From Populus alba (Eukaryota > Streptophyta > Magnoliopsida > Malpighiales > Salicaceae): 64,000 nt of DNA. Shown one piece after another: positions 35,706 through 45,942 of the stretch. The translations under genes and the position numbers were made by a program. The stretch spans positions 7,031,157 through 7,095,156 of the forward strand of contig NC_133301.1 in assembly GCF_005239225.2 (NCBI RefSeq). Direction: 5' to 3'. The notes below the pieces were generated by a model. That model saw only the letters and a program-made list of their open reading frames with translations, had not been told where the DNA came from and searched no databases. The stretch's first letter is position 1; every line of letters starts with the position of its first letter.

Positions 35706-37004
35706 TGACACGACCAAAACCTTGATGTCTTCTCCCAAGTGCAGGAGTGTCGAAGTAATAAATAGCCCGGCAAGACCGGGGTCGAACCACAGAGAGGTTA
35801 ATTGTATAAATTATAAATAACAATACAACAACAATATCAATAATAATAACAATAATAGTAATGGTAATAATAATAATAATGACAATTAGTAGTAATACTA
35901 ATAATAATAGTAGTAGTAGTACTAATATTAATAATAGTAATAGTAATAATAAAGAGAGCTTTGAGATGTAAAATTGATGTAAGGATTAAACAATCATAAA
36001 AACAAATGTCAAGGTTAGAGAATCCACTAATAGTATCCAACGTTAAGGTCCATGTTAAGTTTATATTATACTTATTCTTACACCATTAGTGTACCCTTTT
36101 CACCTTGACATAATTAACTTAGCTAAACATAATGAAAGAAAGAAACCTAAATGAACAAGATAAGAACATGAATGAGAAAGAAGTTAACTAAGTAAAGAAA
36201 AGGAAATGAAGTGCATAAACTTGATATTAATGAAAGAAAAACATAAGAAATACAAAGAGAGAAAGCAAGAGCATGATCTTGATCTAGAAACCAAGATGCC
36301 TCAATACATGGTAAGTGCCTTCTTTTATAGGCCAAAATTTGAAACTATTGATTTGTTGACTAATTGATGAGTGGGTGGCCATATCTTGACTTGGTGACAA
36401 TCCTTATCTTCTTGTCTGAACATGACGTCATTGCTAACATCATAATTTGCATAGAATCCTTAAGAATGTTCTAGGAAATTGTCTTAGCTTTCCAACAAAA
36501 TAAAGATGAGGTCATTTGAACTTCTAGAACTCAAGATATGGGCTGAATACTAAATAGTATCTGGGCTGTAGGACAGCTTTGGACTTCTTCGTTGTTCCTT
36601 CAATTTGAAGTTTCAAATGGCCTTTTTAAATCTTGGGCTCCTCATGAAAGTTGTAGGCCTTTGTCTTACCTTTCCATCCATATAAAATGGACCTAAATCC
36701 GAGGTCTAGAGCTCCAGATATGATCCAATTACCGAGCAATGTTCCGGTTTGGACTGCACCAGCATCTCTTTTCTAAGTTTGGTCATCTCTTTGTCCTTTC
36801 ACTTTCAATACTTAAAATCATCAATCAATCCTTTCATTTATATGATAGGCCTGCATTTAAGATGAGCATTTACCATAAATTATGGTATCTTGTAGTATCA
36901 AACTTGTTATTATAAAACATGCTCTAGTTAAGGAGTTATTGATACTTCAAGTGCAAAATGATGATATAAAACCTTGATAAACATGCACTTTTAAATACTA
37001 ATCA
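35706..37004 (-). repeat. 3' LTR of the L1 element, with ~355-bp internal deletion
   Basis: It has TG...CA ends and is 1299 bp, against 1653 bp for the partner LTR. The missing part lies between two tagta motifs (at about 46278 and 46623 in the partner), so it was probably lost by slippage or recombination at a short repeat. The trinucleotide run is at 35822-35950. Confidence 0.9.
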
Positions 37005-37014
37005 CACTCCCCAA
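37005..37014 (-). promoter_or_regulatory. Polypurine tract of the L1 element
   Basis: The minus strand reads TTGGGGAGTG directly before the 3' LTR start TGATT, the position where plus-strand synthesis is primed. The next ~190 bp up to 37204 is the non-coding end of the internal region. Confidence 0.7.
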
Positions 37015-37251
37015 CCAGTGTATTACTAGTCCCTAGTAATCAAAAGCGTTAAAATAGAGAAATAATTTGCAAGTTCCACAAAGCAAGACATTTATCATTC
37101 AACTTTCATTAATCTATCTAGATAAACAAACTCTCATTAAAATTATATTCCTGTTTCATATTTCTTAAACAAGATATTAATTAACCTTCTTTTTATGTGC
37201 TCTTAGCTCTTTCTCTCTTCTTTGAATCTCTTCTCTAATTCTCTTTTGAAA

Positions 37252-37800
37252 ATGGACACCACTCTTGAAAAGTTAAAAAGGTATTTTCCCGCTCTGCCTC
37301 CAAATGCGATTACAAAAATTTACCGTGCTAGGTGTGCAAGATTGAGGTTGTTAATGAATCATGGAATTCCTGAAGATATTCATTAGCTAATTGAAGCAAA
37401 GGTCCGATTATCAGGTGAGTCCTCCAATTCTTTCATTTCACACATGCCTGGAACAGGTACAAGCATTTTTGCAAAGAAACGTCGTGCAAAACGACTGAAA
37501 GAGTGTCACAGATGTGCTAGATGGACTTGCAATGCAACATGTCGTTCTTTAGGAATGGTATCTGTAAACCGTGAAGATAAGATACAATTCATTAAGGATG
37601 GCCTGAGTAAGGGGTCTTTAGATAATCTTTTGTTGACCCTTGAGATGCATCCTAGTGGAGATGTGCATCGTGTAATTCATGATTTATGGCCACAATTTCA
37701 TAAAGAACATGATCGACTTGGTCCTGGGAATCTAACTAAAAAAGACCCTGTTTGCCAGTTTTTAAGAAAACTGGATGGGAAGCCTATCCCCGACCCATAA
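37252..37800 (+). pseudogene. Small basic cysteine-rich ORF, viral nucleic-acid-binding-like (best-preserved copy)
   Basis: ATG at 37252 and stop at 37798-37800, 183 codons in a single frame broken only by one in-frame TAG at 37384-37386. The second part (from ATG 37444) is open: a Lys/Arg-rich FAKKRRAKRLKE run, cysteines in CHRC and TCNATC, then DKIQFIKDGLSKGS and PSGDVHRVIHDLWPQFHKEH. The basic run followed directly by CxxC...CxxxC and then a FI/V-x-x-G element is the arrangement of Betaflexiviridae cysteine-rich nucleic-acid-binding proteins. This is read by eye and a chance resemblance is possible. It is oriented opposite to its host element and lies just before a broken LOG. Confidence 0.5.
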
Positions 37801-38776
37801 AGGGCGTTTAAGCCGTTTTTGGACGTAAAACCAAGGGAAGATGTGAGCCACAATCACAACTACCTGTACATACACATGCTTTTTCAAAATAAATAATTAA
37901 TAAAGAGAGAGAAAGAGTGTGTGAGACTACAGATGGCCTACATATAGGTGGTGTGATTGCATTTTCAATTTCTCATCTATAAATTCTTCTCTTCCTTCCC
38001 TTCATTTCTACTCATCCCATACATTCATCAAATATAGAAGTGTGTAGAAATGGCAGGTTCCTCAAGTCATCATATAAGAAATATTTGTGTTTTTGGTGGA
38101 TCCAGTCCTGGGAAAGAAAAATAGTTTTTAGAATCAGCAAATCATCTTGGTCAGGTACTAGCTGAGAGAAAGATTCATTTAGTATATGGGGGAGGTAGCT
38201 TTGGGTTAATGGGAGGTGAGTCAATGGGATTTATGGTAAATGTTCATCTTAAATGCAGGCCTATCACATAAATAAAAGGATTGAATGATGAGTTTAAGTA
38301 TTGAAAGTGAAAGGATAAAGAGATGGTCAAACTTAGAAAAGAGATGCTAGTGTAGTCCAAACCGGAACATTGCTCGGTAATTGGATCATATCTAGAGCTC
38401 TAGATCTCAGATTTAGGTCCATTTTATATGGATGGAAAGGTAAGACAAAGGCCTACAACTTTCATAGGAGCCCAAGATTTAAAAAGGTCATTTTGAAGTC
38501 CAAATTGAAGGAATAACGAAGAAGTCCGAAGCTGTCTTGCAGCCCAGACACTATTTAGCGTTCAGCCCATATCTTAAGTTCTAGAAGTCCAAATGACCTC
38601 ATCTTTTTTTTGTTGGAAAGCTGAGACAATTTCCTAGAACATTCTTGAGGATTTTGGGCAAATTATGATTTTAGAAATGATGTCTTGTTCAGACAAGAAA
38701 TAAGGATTGTCACCAAGTCAAGATGTGGCCACCCACTCATCAATTAGTCAACAAATCAATAGTTCCAAATTTTGGC

Positions 38777-38787
38777 CTATAAAAGGA
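38777..38787 (+). promoter_or_regulatory. TATA box of the L1 LTR
   Basis: cctataaaagg, conserved in the L1 LTRs (complement at about 46914-46926 and 36324-36334). It would direct element transcription. It overlaps the start of a conserved but spurious short ORF. Confidence 0.55.
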
Positions 38788-39512
38788 GGCACTTACCATG
38801 TATTGAGGCATCTTGGTTTCCAGATCAAGGTCATGCTCTTGCTTTCTCTCTTTGTATTGCTTATGTTTTGCTTTCATTAATATCAAGTTTATGCACTTCA
38901 TTTCCTTTCCTTTACTTAGTTAACTTCTTTCTCATTTATGTTCTTATCTTGTTCATTTATGTTTCTTTCTTTCATTACATTTAGCTAAGTTAGTTATGTC
39001 AAGGTGAAAAGGGTACACTAATGGTGTAAGAATAAGTATAATATAAACTTAACATGGACCTTAACGTTGGATACTAACATGTTTTATATTTGTTATCTTG
39101 TTCACTTTTAATACTTTGCTTGTTAAATGGTTAATCTACATTTATGTTGTATAACACTTGGTACAACAAATACTTGGCACTTTCATAGCCCATACTGTAT
39201 GCTATAACCGACACCTGAGCTATGAAAGAAACTTGATTTGTTGTTAACATAAGTTATAATCATGAATGCCTGCCAACATTTACAAGTATTAACTTTATTC
39301 GAATAAGATAACTAATGTAATCATGTTAATAATTTATAATCTGATTGGAACCTCCTTTATGTGTGGTTTCCAATTGAGTAATAAGAGTTTATATTATACT
39401 TGTTTGAAGTACCATTAGTGGATCCTCTAACCTTGACATCTATTTTTATCGTTATTTATTCCTTACATTAATCTTTCATCTCAAAGTTCTCATTAATTTC
39501 TTCTTCTTCTTC

Positions 39513-39546
<34 letters not shown>

Positions 39547-39666
39547 TGCATTCTGTTTATATTATATAATATATCTCTTTGATCTTTTCATAAACTCAGT
39601 ATATAGGCTGGAAACCTGTGACCCGATCTTTTAGATCATTCTCAGGTATAACAACGCCACGTACTG

Positions 39667-39667
<1 letters not shown>

Positions 39668-39720
<53 letters not shown>

Positions 39721-39741
39721 GTTATTATTGTTATTGTTGTT
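39668..39741 (+). repeat. (ATT)n microsatellite in LTR
   Basis: About 17 ATT units followed by GTTATT variants, the purest trinucleotide run in the window. Confidence 0.92.
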
Positions 39742-40099
39742 GTCTTGTTATTTATAATTTATACAATTAACCTCTCTGTGGTTCGACCCCGGTCTTGCCA
39801 GGTTATTTATTACTTCGACACTCCTGCACTTGGGAGAAGACATCAAGCTTTTGGTCGTGTCATCTTTTCTTGATCAAGCTGTGGAATAGGAATTTCTAAC
39901 ATCTTCAGCACGACAAATCCTAATCTCTGCTGCTATTGCTGAACAATTGATTGACCAACTACAATCTTTCATCCCTGTCATTGATCCCTGCATGAGTCGC
40001 CTAGATTGGTCAACTAAGGAAAGTCGTAAAAAGCTTAGATTAGATTTGAGCCTTCATCTGTGAAACCTTGTGTCTTTTGTTGGAGGACTCACTTGATAA

Positions 40100-40254
40100 T
40101 CAGACCTTTGCTTCAACCAGCCAATGAATATCTTCAGGAATTCCATGATTCATTAACAACCTCGATCTTGCACACCTAACACGATATATTTTTACAATCG
40201 CATTTTGAGGTAAAGTGGGAAAATATTTTTTAATTTTTCAAGAGTGGTGTCCAT
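40100..40254 (-). pseudogene. N-terminal fragment of the small cargo ORF, frameshifted
   Basis: It starts MDTTLEKLK on the minus strand at 40254. One base is lost compared with the + copies (aaaatatttt against aaaggtatttt at about codon 10), so the frame breaks. The sequence is followed by the gtgagtcctccaa junction, where the element switches to the inverted block at 40080. It lies in the correct orientation and position after integrase, showing that the cargo ORF is native to this element. Confidence 0.75.
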
Positions 40255-40457
40255 TTTCAAATGAGAATTGAATAAGAGATTCAAAGAAGGGAGAAAGAGC
40301 AAAGAATTACACAAATATATATAGATATTAGTTATTTGGGAAACTGAAAGAACCGACTTAAGTCACAGAGTACCGTTATCCGCCATTTGACCGGGGTGAA
40401 AGAGAGACTAGCAAAACAATAGATACAACAAAACATAAAACAATGTGAGAAAAAGAA

Positions 40458-41645
40458 TCAATCTTTATATACAGGATCACTCAATTCAATAGAGTCATTT
40501 TCAACCGAAAAATTATCAAAATAAACTTTCAAACGATGCCCATTTACCTTGAAAACATTGCCATTCTTTGGATTCTCAATATCACAGGCCCCATATGGAT
40601 ACACATGTTTCACAATAAAAGGACCACTCCATCTTGATCTTAGTTTTTCAGGAAATAAATGGAGTCGAGAATTATAAAGTAAGACTTTTTGACCAACATT
40701 GAATGTTTTTATCAGTATTTTCTTGTCATGAAACTCTTTAATTCTTGCTTTATGAATTTTTGAATTGTCATATGCATCATTTCTTATTTCCTCAAGCTCA
40801 TTTATTTGCAATTTTCGCAGCTGACTAGCATCATCAAGGTTTGAATTGAAAGCTTTAATAGCCCAATAAGCTTTATGTTCAATTTCCACAGGCAAGTGAC
40901 AAGGTTTTCCATAGACTAGTCTATAAGGTGACATACCAAATGATGTTTTATAAGCAGTTTGATAAGCCCAAAATGCATCATTAAGTCTTAAAGACCAGTC
41001 TTTCCTATTAGGGTTCACTGTTTTCTCCAAGATTTGTTTGATCTCCCTATTAGCAAGCTCTACTTGTCCACTTGTCTGAGGGTGATAAGGGGTGGCAACT
41101 TTGTGTGTGTTTCCATATTTCTTCATTAAAGAATCAAATGGCTTGTTGAAGAAATGTGTTCCACCATCACTTATCATGACTCGAGGGATTCCAAATCGAC
41201 TCAAGAAATTATCTTTCAAAAACTTTATCATTGTTTTGTGATCATTGTTTCGACTTGGAATTGCCTCTATCCATTTTGAAACATAATCTACTACAACTAA
41301 TATGTACACGAAACCAAATGATGGAAGAAATGGACCCATGAAATCTATACCCCAACAGTCAAAGATCTCAATGACAAGAATAGGATTTAAAGGCATCATG
41401 TGACGTTTTGAAATAGATCCCAATTTTTGACAATTTTCACAAGTCTTACAAAATGCATGTGAGTCCTTGAACATGGTGGGCTAGTAAAATCCACTTTGTA
41501 AGATTTTGGCAGTTGTTTTTTTCAACGAGAAATGACCCCCACATGCCTCAGAATGACAAAATTTAATGACACTACTTACCTCATTGTCAGGAATGCATCT
41601 TCGAAATATTTGATCAGGACAATATTTGAATAAATAAGGGTCATC
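40458..41645 (-). CDS. Integrase of the L1 Athila-like element
   Basis: 338 codons open from 41474. Sequence upstream to 41645 encodes the zinc-binding His part ([14 protein letters not shown]) with one stop before the ORF. The order is CKTCENC, core Asp in WGIDFMGP, second Asp in ISDGGTHF, Glu in [13 protein letters not shown], then [20 protein letters not shown] and a C-terminal domain with [20 protein letters not shown] and [18 protein letters not shown]. All three catalytic residues are present. It inserts element DNA into the chromosome. It is normally cleaved from a gag-pol polyprotein, so the separate start is only the limit of the open frame. Confidence 0.85.
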
Positions 41646-43465
41646 CTAATAAAAGTTCTTCACTTCGTTCAAGAATTTTCTTTTATCTTGGGTACTCCAA
41701 TGAGCTAGCAATTGTCCTGAAACAAGAAAATTAACAATATTACCAAACCAAGGCATCGTAAAAACGAAAAGTAAAGATTCATCGGGAAAGTAGTCATCGA
41801 TTGGTGTGATGTTAGATTTTGAATCTATTGTCAATCTTAACAAATGATATGCAACAAAATTTTCGGTGCCTTTCTTGTCTTTGATTGTGATATCAAATTC
41901 TTGAAGTAACAAAATCCACCGCACCAATCTAGCCTTAGAATCTTTCTTAGAAAGAAGATATTTCAATGTTGCATGATCACTAAAAACAACAACATGTGAG
42001 CCAACAAGATAAGACCTGAATTTATCACAAGCAAATACTACTGCAAGTAATTCTTTTTCAGTGGTGGTGTAATTATTTGAGCACTATTTAAAGTTTTACT
42101 TGCATAGTAAATCACATAAGGTTTCTTATCTTTTCTTTGTCCCAAGACAGCACCCATTTTTACTTGCATAGTAAATCACATAAGGTTTCTTATCTTTTCT
42201 TTGTCCCAAGACAGCACCCATGGCATAATCACTAGCGTCACACATTATTTCAAAAGGTAATGACCAATCAGGAGGTTGAATAACAGGAGCAGAAGTGAGC
42301 AAGTTTTTAAGTTTGACAAAGGCTTCTTCACAATGTTTAGTCCATTCAAAAATATTATCTTTTGTTAGAAGGTTACTCAAGGGCTTAGATATTACACTAA
42401 AATCTTTAATGAACCTTCTGTAAAAACCAACATGTCCTAAGAATAATCTAACATCTTTAACAGATTTTGGTGTTGGTAAGTTGGCAATTAACTCGATTTT
42501 AGATTTGTCAACCTCAATTCCTTTCGATGAAACAATGTGACCAAGTACAATGCCGTTTGTTACCATAAAGTGATATTTTTCCCAATTCAGTACAAGATTC
42601 TTCTCTTCACACCTACTCAAAACCTTTTCTAAGTTAGTCAAACAATCATCAAATGAATCACCAAAAACAAAAAAAATCATCCATAAAAATCTCAAGAGAA
42701 TGTTCAACCATATCACTGAATATGCTAAGCATGCATCTTTGAAACGTGATTGGTGCATTACATAATCCAAAAGGCATTCTTCGATATGCAAAAGTACCAA
42801 ATGGACATGTGAAAGTAGTCTTCTCTTGATCTTCCAATGCAATTTTAATTTGATTGTAACCTGAATAGCCATCTAGGAAACAATAAAATTCATGACCTGC
42901 AACTCTTTCTAGGATTTGATCCATGAAAGGTAAAGGGAAATGATCTTTTCTAGTCATAAAATTAAGTTTCCTATAGTCAATGCACATGCGCCAACGAGTA
43001 ACAGTCCTAGTTGGAATTAACTCATTTTTCTCATTTGTTATCACAATGACTCCAGACTTTTTGGGTACAACTTGTGTAGGACTTACCCATTTGAATAGGA
43101 TAAATGATTTCATTATCTAGAAGCTTAATGACTTCATTTTTCACTACTTCTTTCATATTAGGATTAAGCCTTCGTTGCATTTCTCTAGACGGTTTAGCAT
43201 TTTCCTCCAAATAAATCTTATGTGTGCAAATCAAAGGGCTAATTCCTTTTATGTCAGCTATGGTCCATCCTAATGCATTTTTGTGCATTTTCAGAGTTTG
43301 TAATAACTTACCTTCTTGATGTGCATTAAGTTTAGAAGAGATTATTACCGGAAAAGTTTCATTTTCTCCCAAAAATGAGTATATGAGATTAAATGGTAAT
43401 GGCTTCAATTCAGGTTTTGGTGGTTGAACACTTAAAGGTATGGACTCAATTGATCGTGGTGGCAA
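41646..43465 (-). pseudogene. Reverse transcriptase and RNase H of the L1 element, broken
   Basis: The open pieces are 43465-43031, 43113-42658, 42872-42126 and 41966-41646, in shifting frames. RT motifs include RWRMCIDYRKLN, DHFPLPFMDQIL, FYCFLDGYSGYNQI (catalytic Asp), RMPFGLCNAP and IFMDDFF, a form of the YxDD box. The next part has GFYRRFIKDFSVISKPL and RNase H CDASDYAMGAVLG. RNase H is then disrupted by a 64-bp tandem duplication (42097-42224), which shifts the frame. The last piece has [21 protein letters not shown]. The family copies element RNA into DNA; this copy cannot. Confidence 0.87.
42097..42224. repeat. 64-bp tandem duplication in RNase H
   Basis: Two adjacent copies of tacttgcatagtaaatcac...acagcacccat. 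The 64-bp length is not a multiple of three, so it breaks the reading frame. Confidence 0.9.
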
Positions 43466-43507
43466 TTCTTCAATCTGTGGTCTCCAATTGCATGCCTTTG
43501 ATTCTTC

Positions 43508-44191
43508 CTAAAAGTAGACCATTTGCAAATCATTAGATTCATCAATCTCAGTTTCATTGGAAGTGGTTTGAAATTGATCATGAACTAATTTTTCAATAAA
43601 GTCCACTTCCTGTAAATCATTATCATCTCCAGGTTGCTTGTAAATGTTGAAAATATTCATCTCTAATGTCATGTTTCCAAATGATAGCTTCATCAGTCCA
43701 TTCCTACAATTAATCAATGCATTAGAAGTGGCAAGAAATGGACGTCCTAAAATTACAGGAATTGAATTACATGCTTCAACAGGTTGTGTATCCAAGACAA
43801 TAAAATCTACAGGGTAAATGAATTTATCCACTTGTACTAACACATCCTAAACTATTCCTCTAGGCACTTTTACAGATCTATCAGCAAGTAAAAGAGTTAC
43901 AGAAGTTGGTTTTAACTCACCTAGATTGAGACTTTGAAAGACTGAATATGAAAGTAAATTCACACTAGCTCCAAGATCAAGTAGGGCTCTTTCAATTTTA
44001 TGTTCTCCAATAAAGCAAGAAATTGTAGGACAACCAGGGTCTTTATATTTCAAAGCATTATTGTTCTGAAGAATGGCACTTACTTGTTCGGCTAAAAAGG
44101 CTTTCTTTTTCACATTCAGTTTTCTCTTCACAGTGCACAGATCTTTCAAAAATTTAGCATAAGAAGGAACCTGTTTAATAGCATCCAACAA
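43508..44191 (-). pseudogene. Aspartic protease of the L1 element, interrupted by a stop
   Basis: 44191-43847 contains YAKFLKDLCTVKRKL and the active-site ALLDLGASVNLLSY, then LADRSVKVPRGIV and a stop. 43843-43508 continues with FIYPVDFIVLDT and PVILGRPFLATSNALINC. It would process the gag-pol polyprotein. Confidence 0.83.
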
Positions 44192-44797
44192 AGGTATATT
44201 GATCCTTACCTATTTAAAAGTTTCAAAGATTTCAGAGTTGTGATAGACTTTCCTTTGTTTGGTCATGGCATGAGGAAATGGAAATTCTAGCGGGGAATCA
44301 GTCTTTTCTTTGCAATGTTCAGGTTCAACCCCTTCCTTACCCTCAGAGATAGACTCATCATCTTTCTCACAAGGTTCAAGAATTGGTTTTTCAATAACCT
44401 TACCACTACGAAGAGTGATGACTGATTTGACTTGATTCATGTGTTGGCTTCCGGAACTACTTGCATTTGCATTGTATTGTCCCTTTGGATTTTGTTATGG
44501 TTGAGGTGGAAACTTACCTTTCTCTTGGAAACTGAGAGTAGATGTCAATTTTGCAAGAGCATGTTTAAAATCTGTCATGCTTTGAGCAAGTTGAGTGTTG
44601 ATTGTCTCCTGCTTTTCAATGAATGCATGCAATGTTTTCTCAAGATTTCTTCTAGGAGGTGGAGCATAAGGAGGTGCATATCCATGAGAATTTTGGAAAT
44701 TATGGTGTGCTTGAAACAGTGGCTGTGAAGTTTGTGTATTATTGCTATCACTCTTCCAATTGAAATTTGGGTGATTTCTCCAACCAGGGTTATACGT

Positions 44798-45705
44798 TTA
44801 TGAGTATGGGTTATGGTTGGGCCTTTGGAAACTATTTAGAGCATGGGTTTGTTCATGGAGGCATTCCCTAAAACAAGGCAAAGTTGGACAATCATTTGTT
44901 GAGTGTTCCTTGGTTTCACAGATTTGACACACAATGTCTTGAACAGATTTTAATTGACCACTCTTCTTCAATTCAAGTGCTTCGACTTTTTTAGCTAAAG
45001 ATGCAAACTTGGCTTGGAGGTCATGATCTTCCCTAAGGTTGTGCATACCTCCACTAGATGTATGAGGTTGAGTTTTACTTGGTGCCCCATAAGTACCTGT
45101 GGTGTCCCAATTTTGAGCATTTTCGGCTAACAAGTCCAGGTACTCCATTGCTTCATTAGGGTCTTTATCTTTGAAAGTTCAATTACACATCAATTCAACC
45201 ATTTGCCTATCTCTAGGTGTTAAACCTTTATAAAAATGTGAAACCAATCTCCATGTTTCAAAGCCATGATGAGGGCAACTGTTAAGCAAGTCTCGATACC
45301 TATCCCAACATTGGTAAAATGTTTCTCCTGGCTTTTGAGTGAAAGTGATGATTTGTCTTTTGAAAGAGTTTGTTCTGTGAGATGGAAAAAACTTCTTTAA
45401 AAATTGTTGTTGCATTTCATCCCAAGCACGAATAGATCCTGGTCTCAAATTTTGTAGCCATGTTTTAGCTTTATCTTTTAATGAAAAAGGAAAAAGCTTT
45501 AATCTAATGGTGCTCATGCTACAATTTGATTCATTATAGGTATTACAAACCTCCTTAAATTCCCTTAAATGCAAATATGGATTTTCTAGGTCTAAGCCAT
45601 GAAAAGAAGGTAAAAGTTGAATAATGTCTGGCTTAAAATTAAAATGAGATGCATCAGGAGGGAAAACTATGCATGAAGGTGCACTTGATTATCTTCTTCA
45701 GCCAT
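44798..45705 (-). pseudogene. Gag of the L1 element, broken
   Basis: The start is probably ATG 45705 (MAEEDNQVHLHA), followed by a stop and a frame change. 45574-45179 is the retrotransposon-gag domain (FPFSLKDKAKTWLQNL, FLKKFFPSHRTN, QKPGETFYQCWDRY, HFYKGLTPRDRQMVE). 45148-44798 carries a zinc knuckle CQICETKEHSTNDC (CX2CX4HX4C). A further open piece, 44440-44210, links to the protease. The protein would form the virus-like particle. Confidence 0.83.
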
Positions 45706-45921
45706 ATTTTCTGAAAATGATGAGGATACCCTACAAAGTCTACCACTTAATGTACATGACCAAACTCTCATGCACGTGTAAAAGGAGAATAAACGAAGAA
45801 AAGAAAAGAGAAGAAAAAGAAACAAAACAAAACAAAACAAAAGAAACAAGAGTTAGAAAAAATGAAAAGTGAAAAGAGAAAATGAAAATAAATATTATAA
45901 TTTATACAAGAATTTACCTCT

Positions 45922-45936
45922 CCGGCAACGGCGCCA
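45922..45936 (-). promoter_or_regulatory. Primer binding site of the L1 element (tRNA-Asp)
   Basis: The minus strand reads TGGCGCCGTTGCCGG, 6 bp inside the 5' LTR. It fits priming by tRNA-Asp, as in Athila-lineage elements. Confidence 0.88.
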
Positions 45937-45942
45937 AAAACT

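Larger units (their letters stand above)
38229..39862 (+). mobile_element. L1 LTR inside LOG copy 2, lacking its first ~120 bp
   Basis: Homology to L1 LTRs begins at atttatggtaaatg and ends at the true LTR terminus ttttggtcgtgtca. The first ~120 bp of the LTR are missing, and so are about 270 bp of LOG. With no target duplication, it did not get here by simple integration; recombination or a repair event is more likely. It carries ttcttc/att runs and an ATT run near 39668-39740. Confidence 0.85.
38050..40063 (+). pseudogene. LOG-family gene, broken (copy 2)
   Basis: The 5' part (38050-38225) encodes MAGSSSHHIRNICVFGG and KIHLVYGGGSFGLMGG but has a TAG after residue 22. The 3' part (39863-40063) matches the last third of LOG copy 1, through LDQAVE, a TAG, and the end LRLDLSLHL. 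The middle (equivalent to 1629-1901 of copy 1, including the PGGxGTxxE signature) is absent, replaced by an L1 LTR. It shares the leader and upstream small ORF with copy 1, which shows that the whole cargo was copied together. Confidence 0.85.

Noticed and set aside
38772..38984. Conserved ~70-codon membrane-like ORF in three L1 LTRs (also 46716-46928 and 36147-36335)
   Set aside because: It begins at a TTG across the TATA box of the LTR; its conservation follows from LTR homology. No independent coding evidence.
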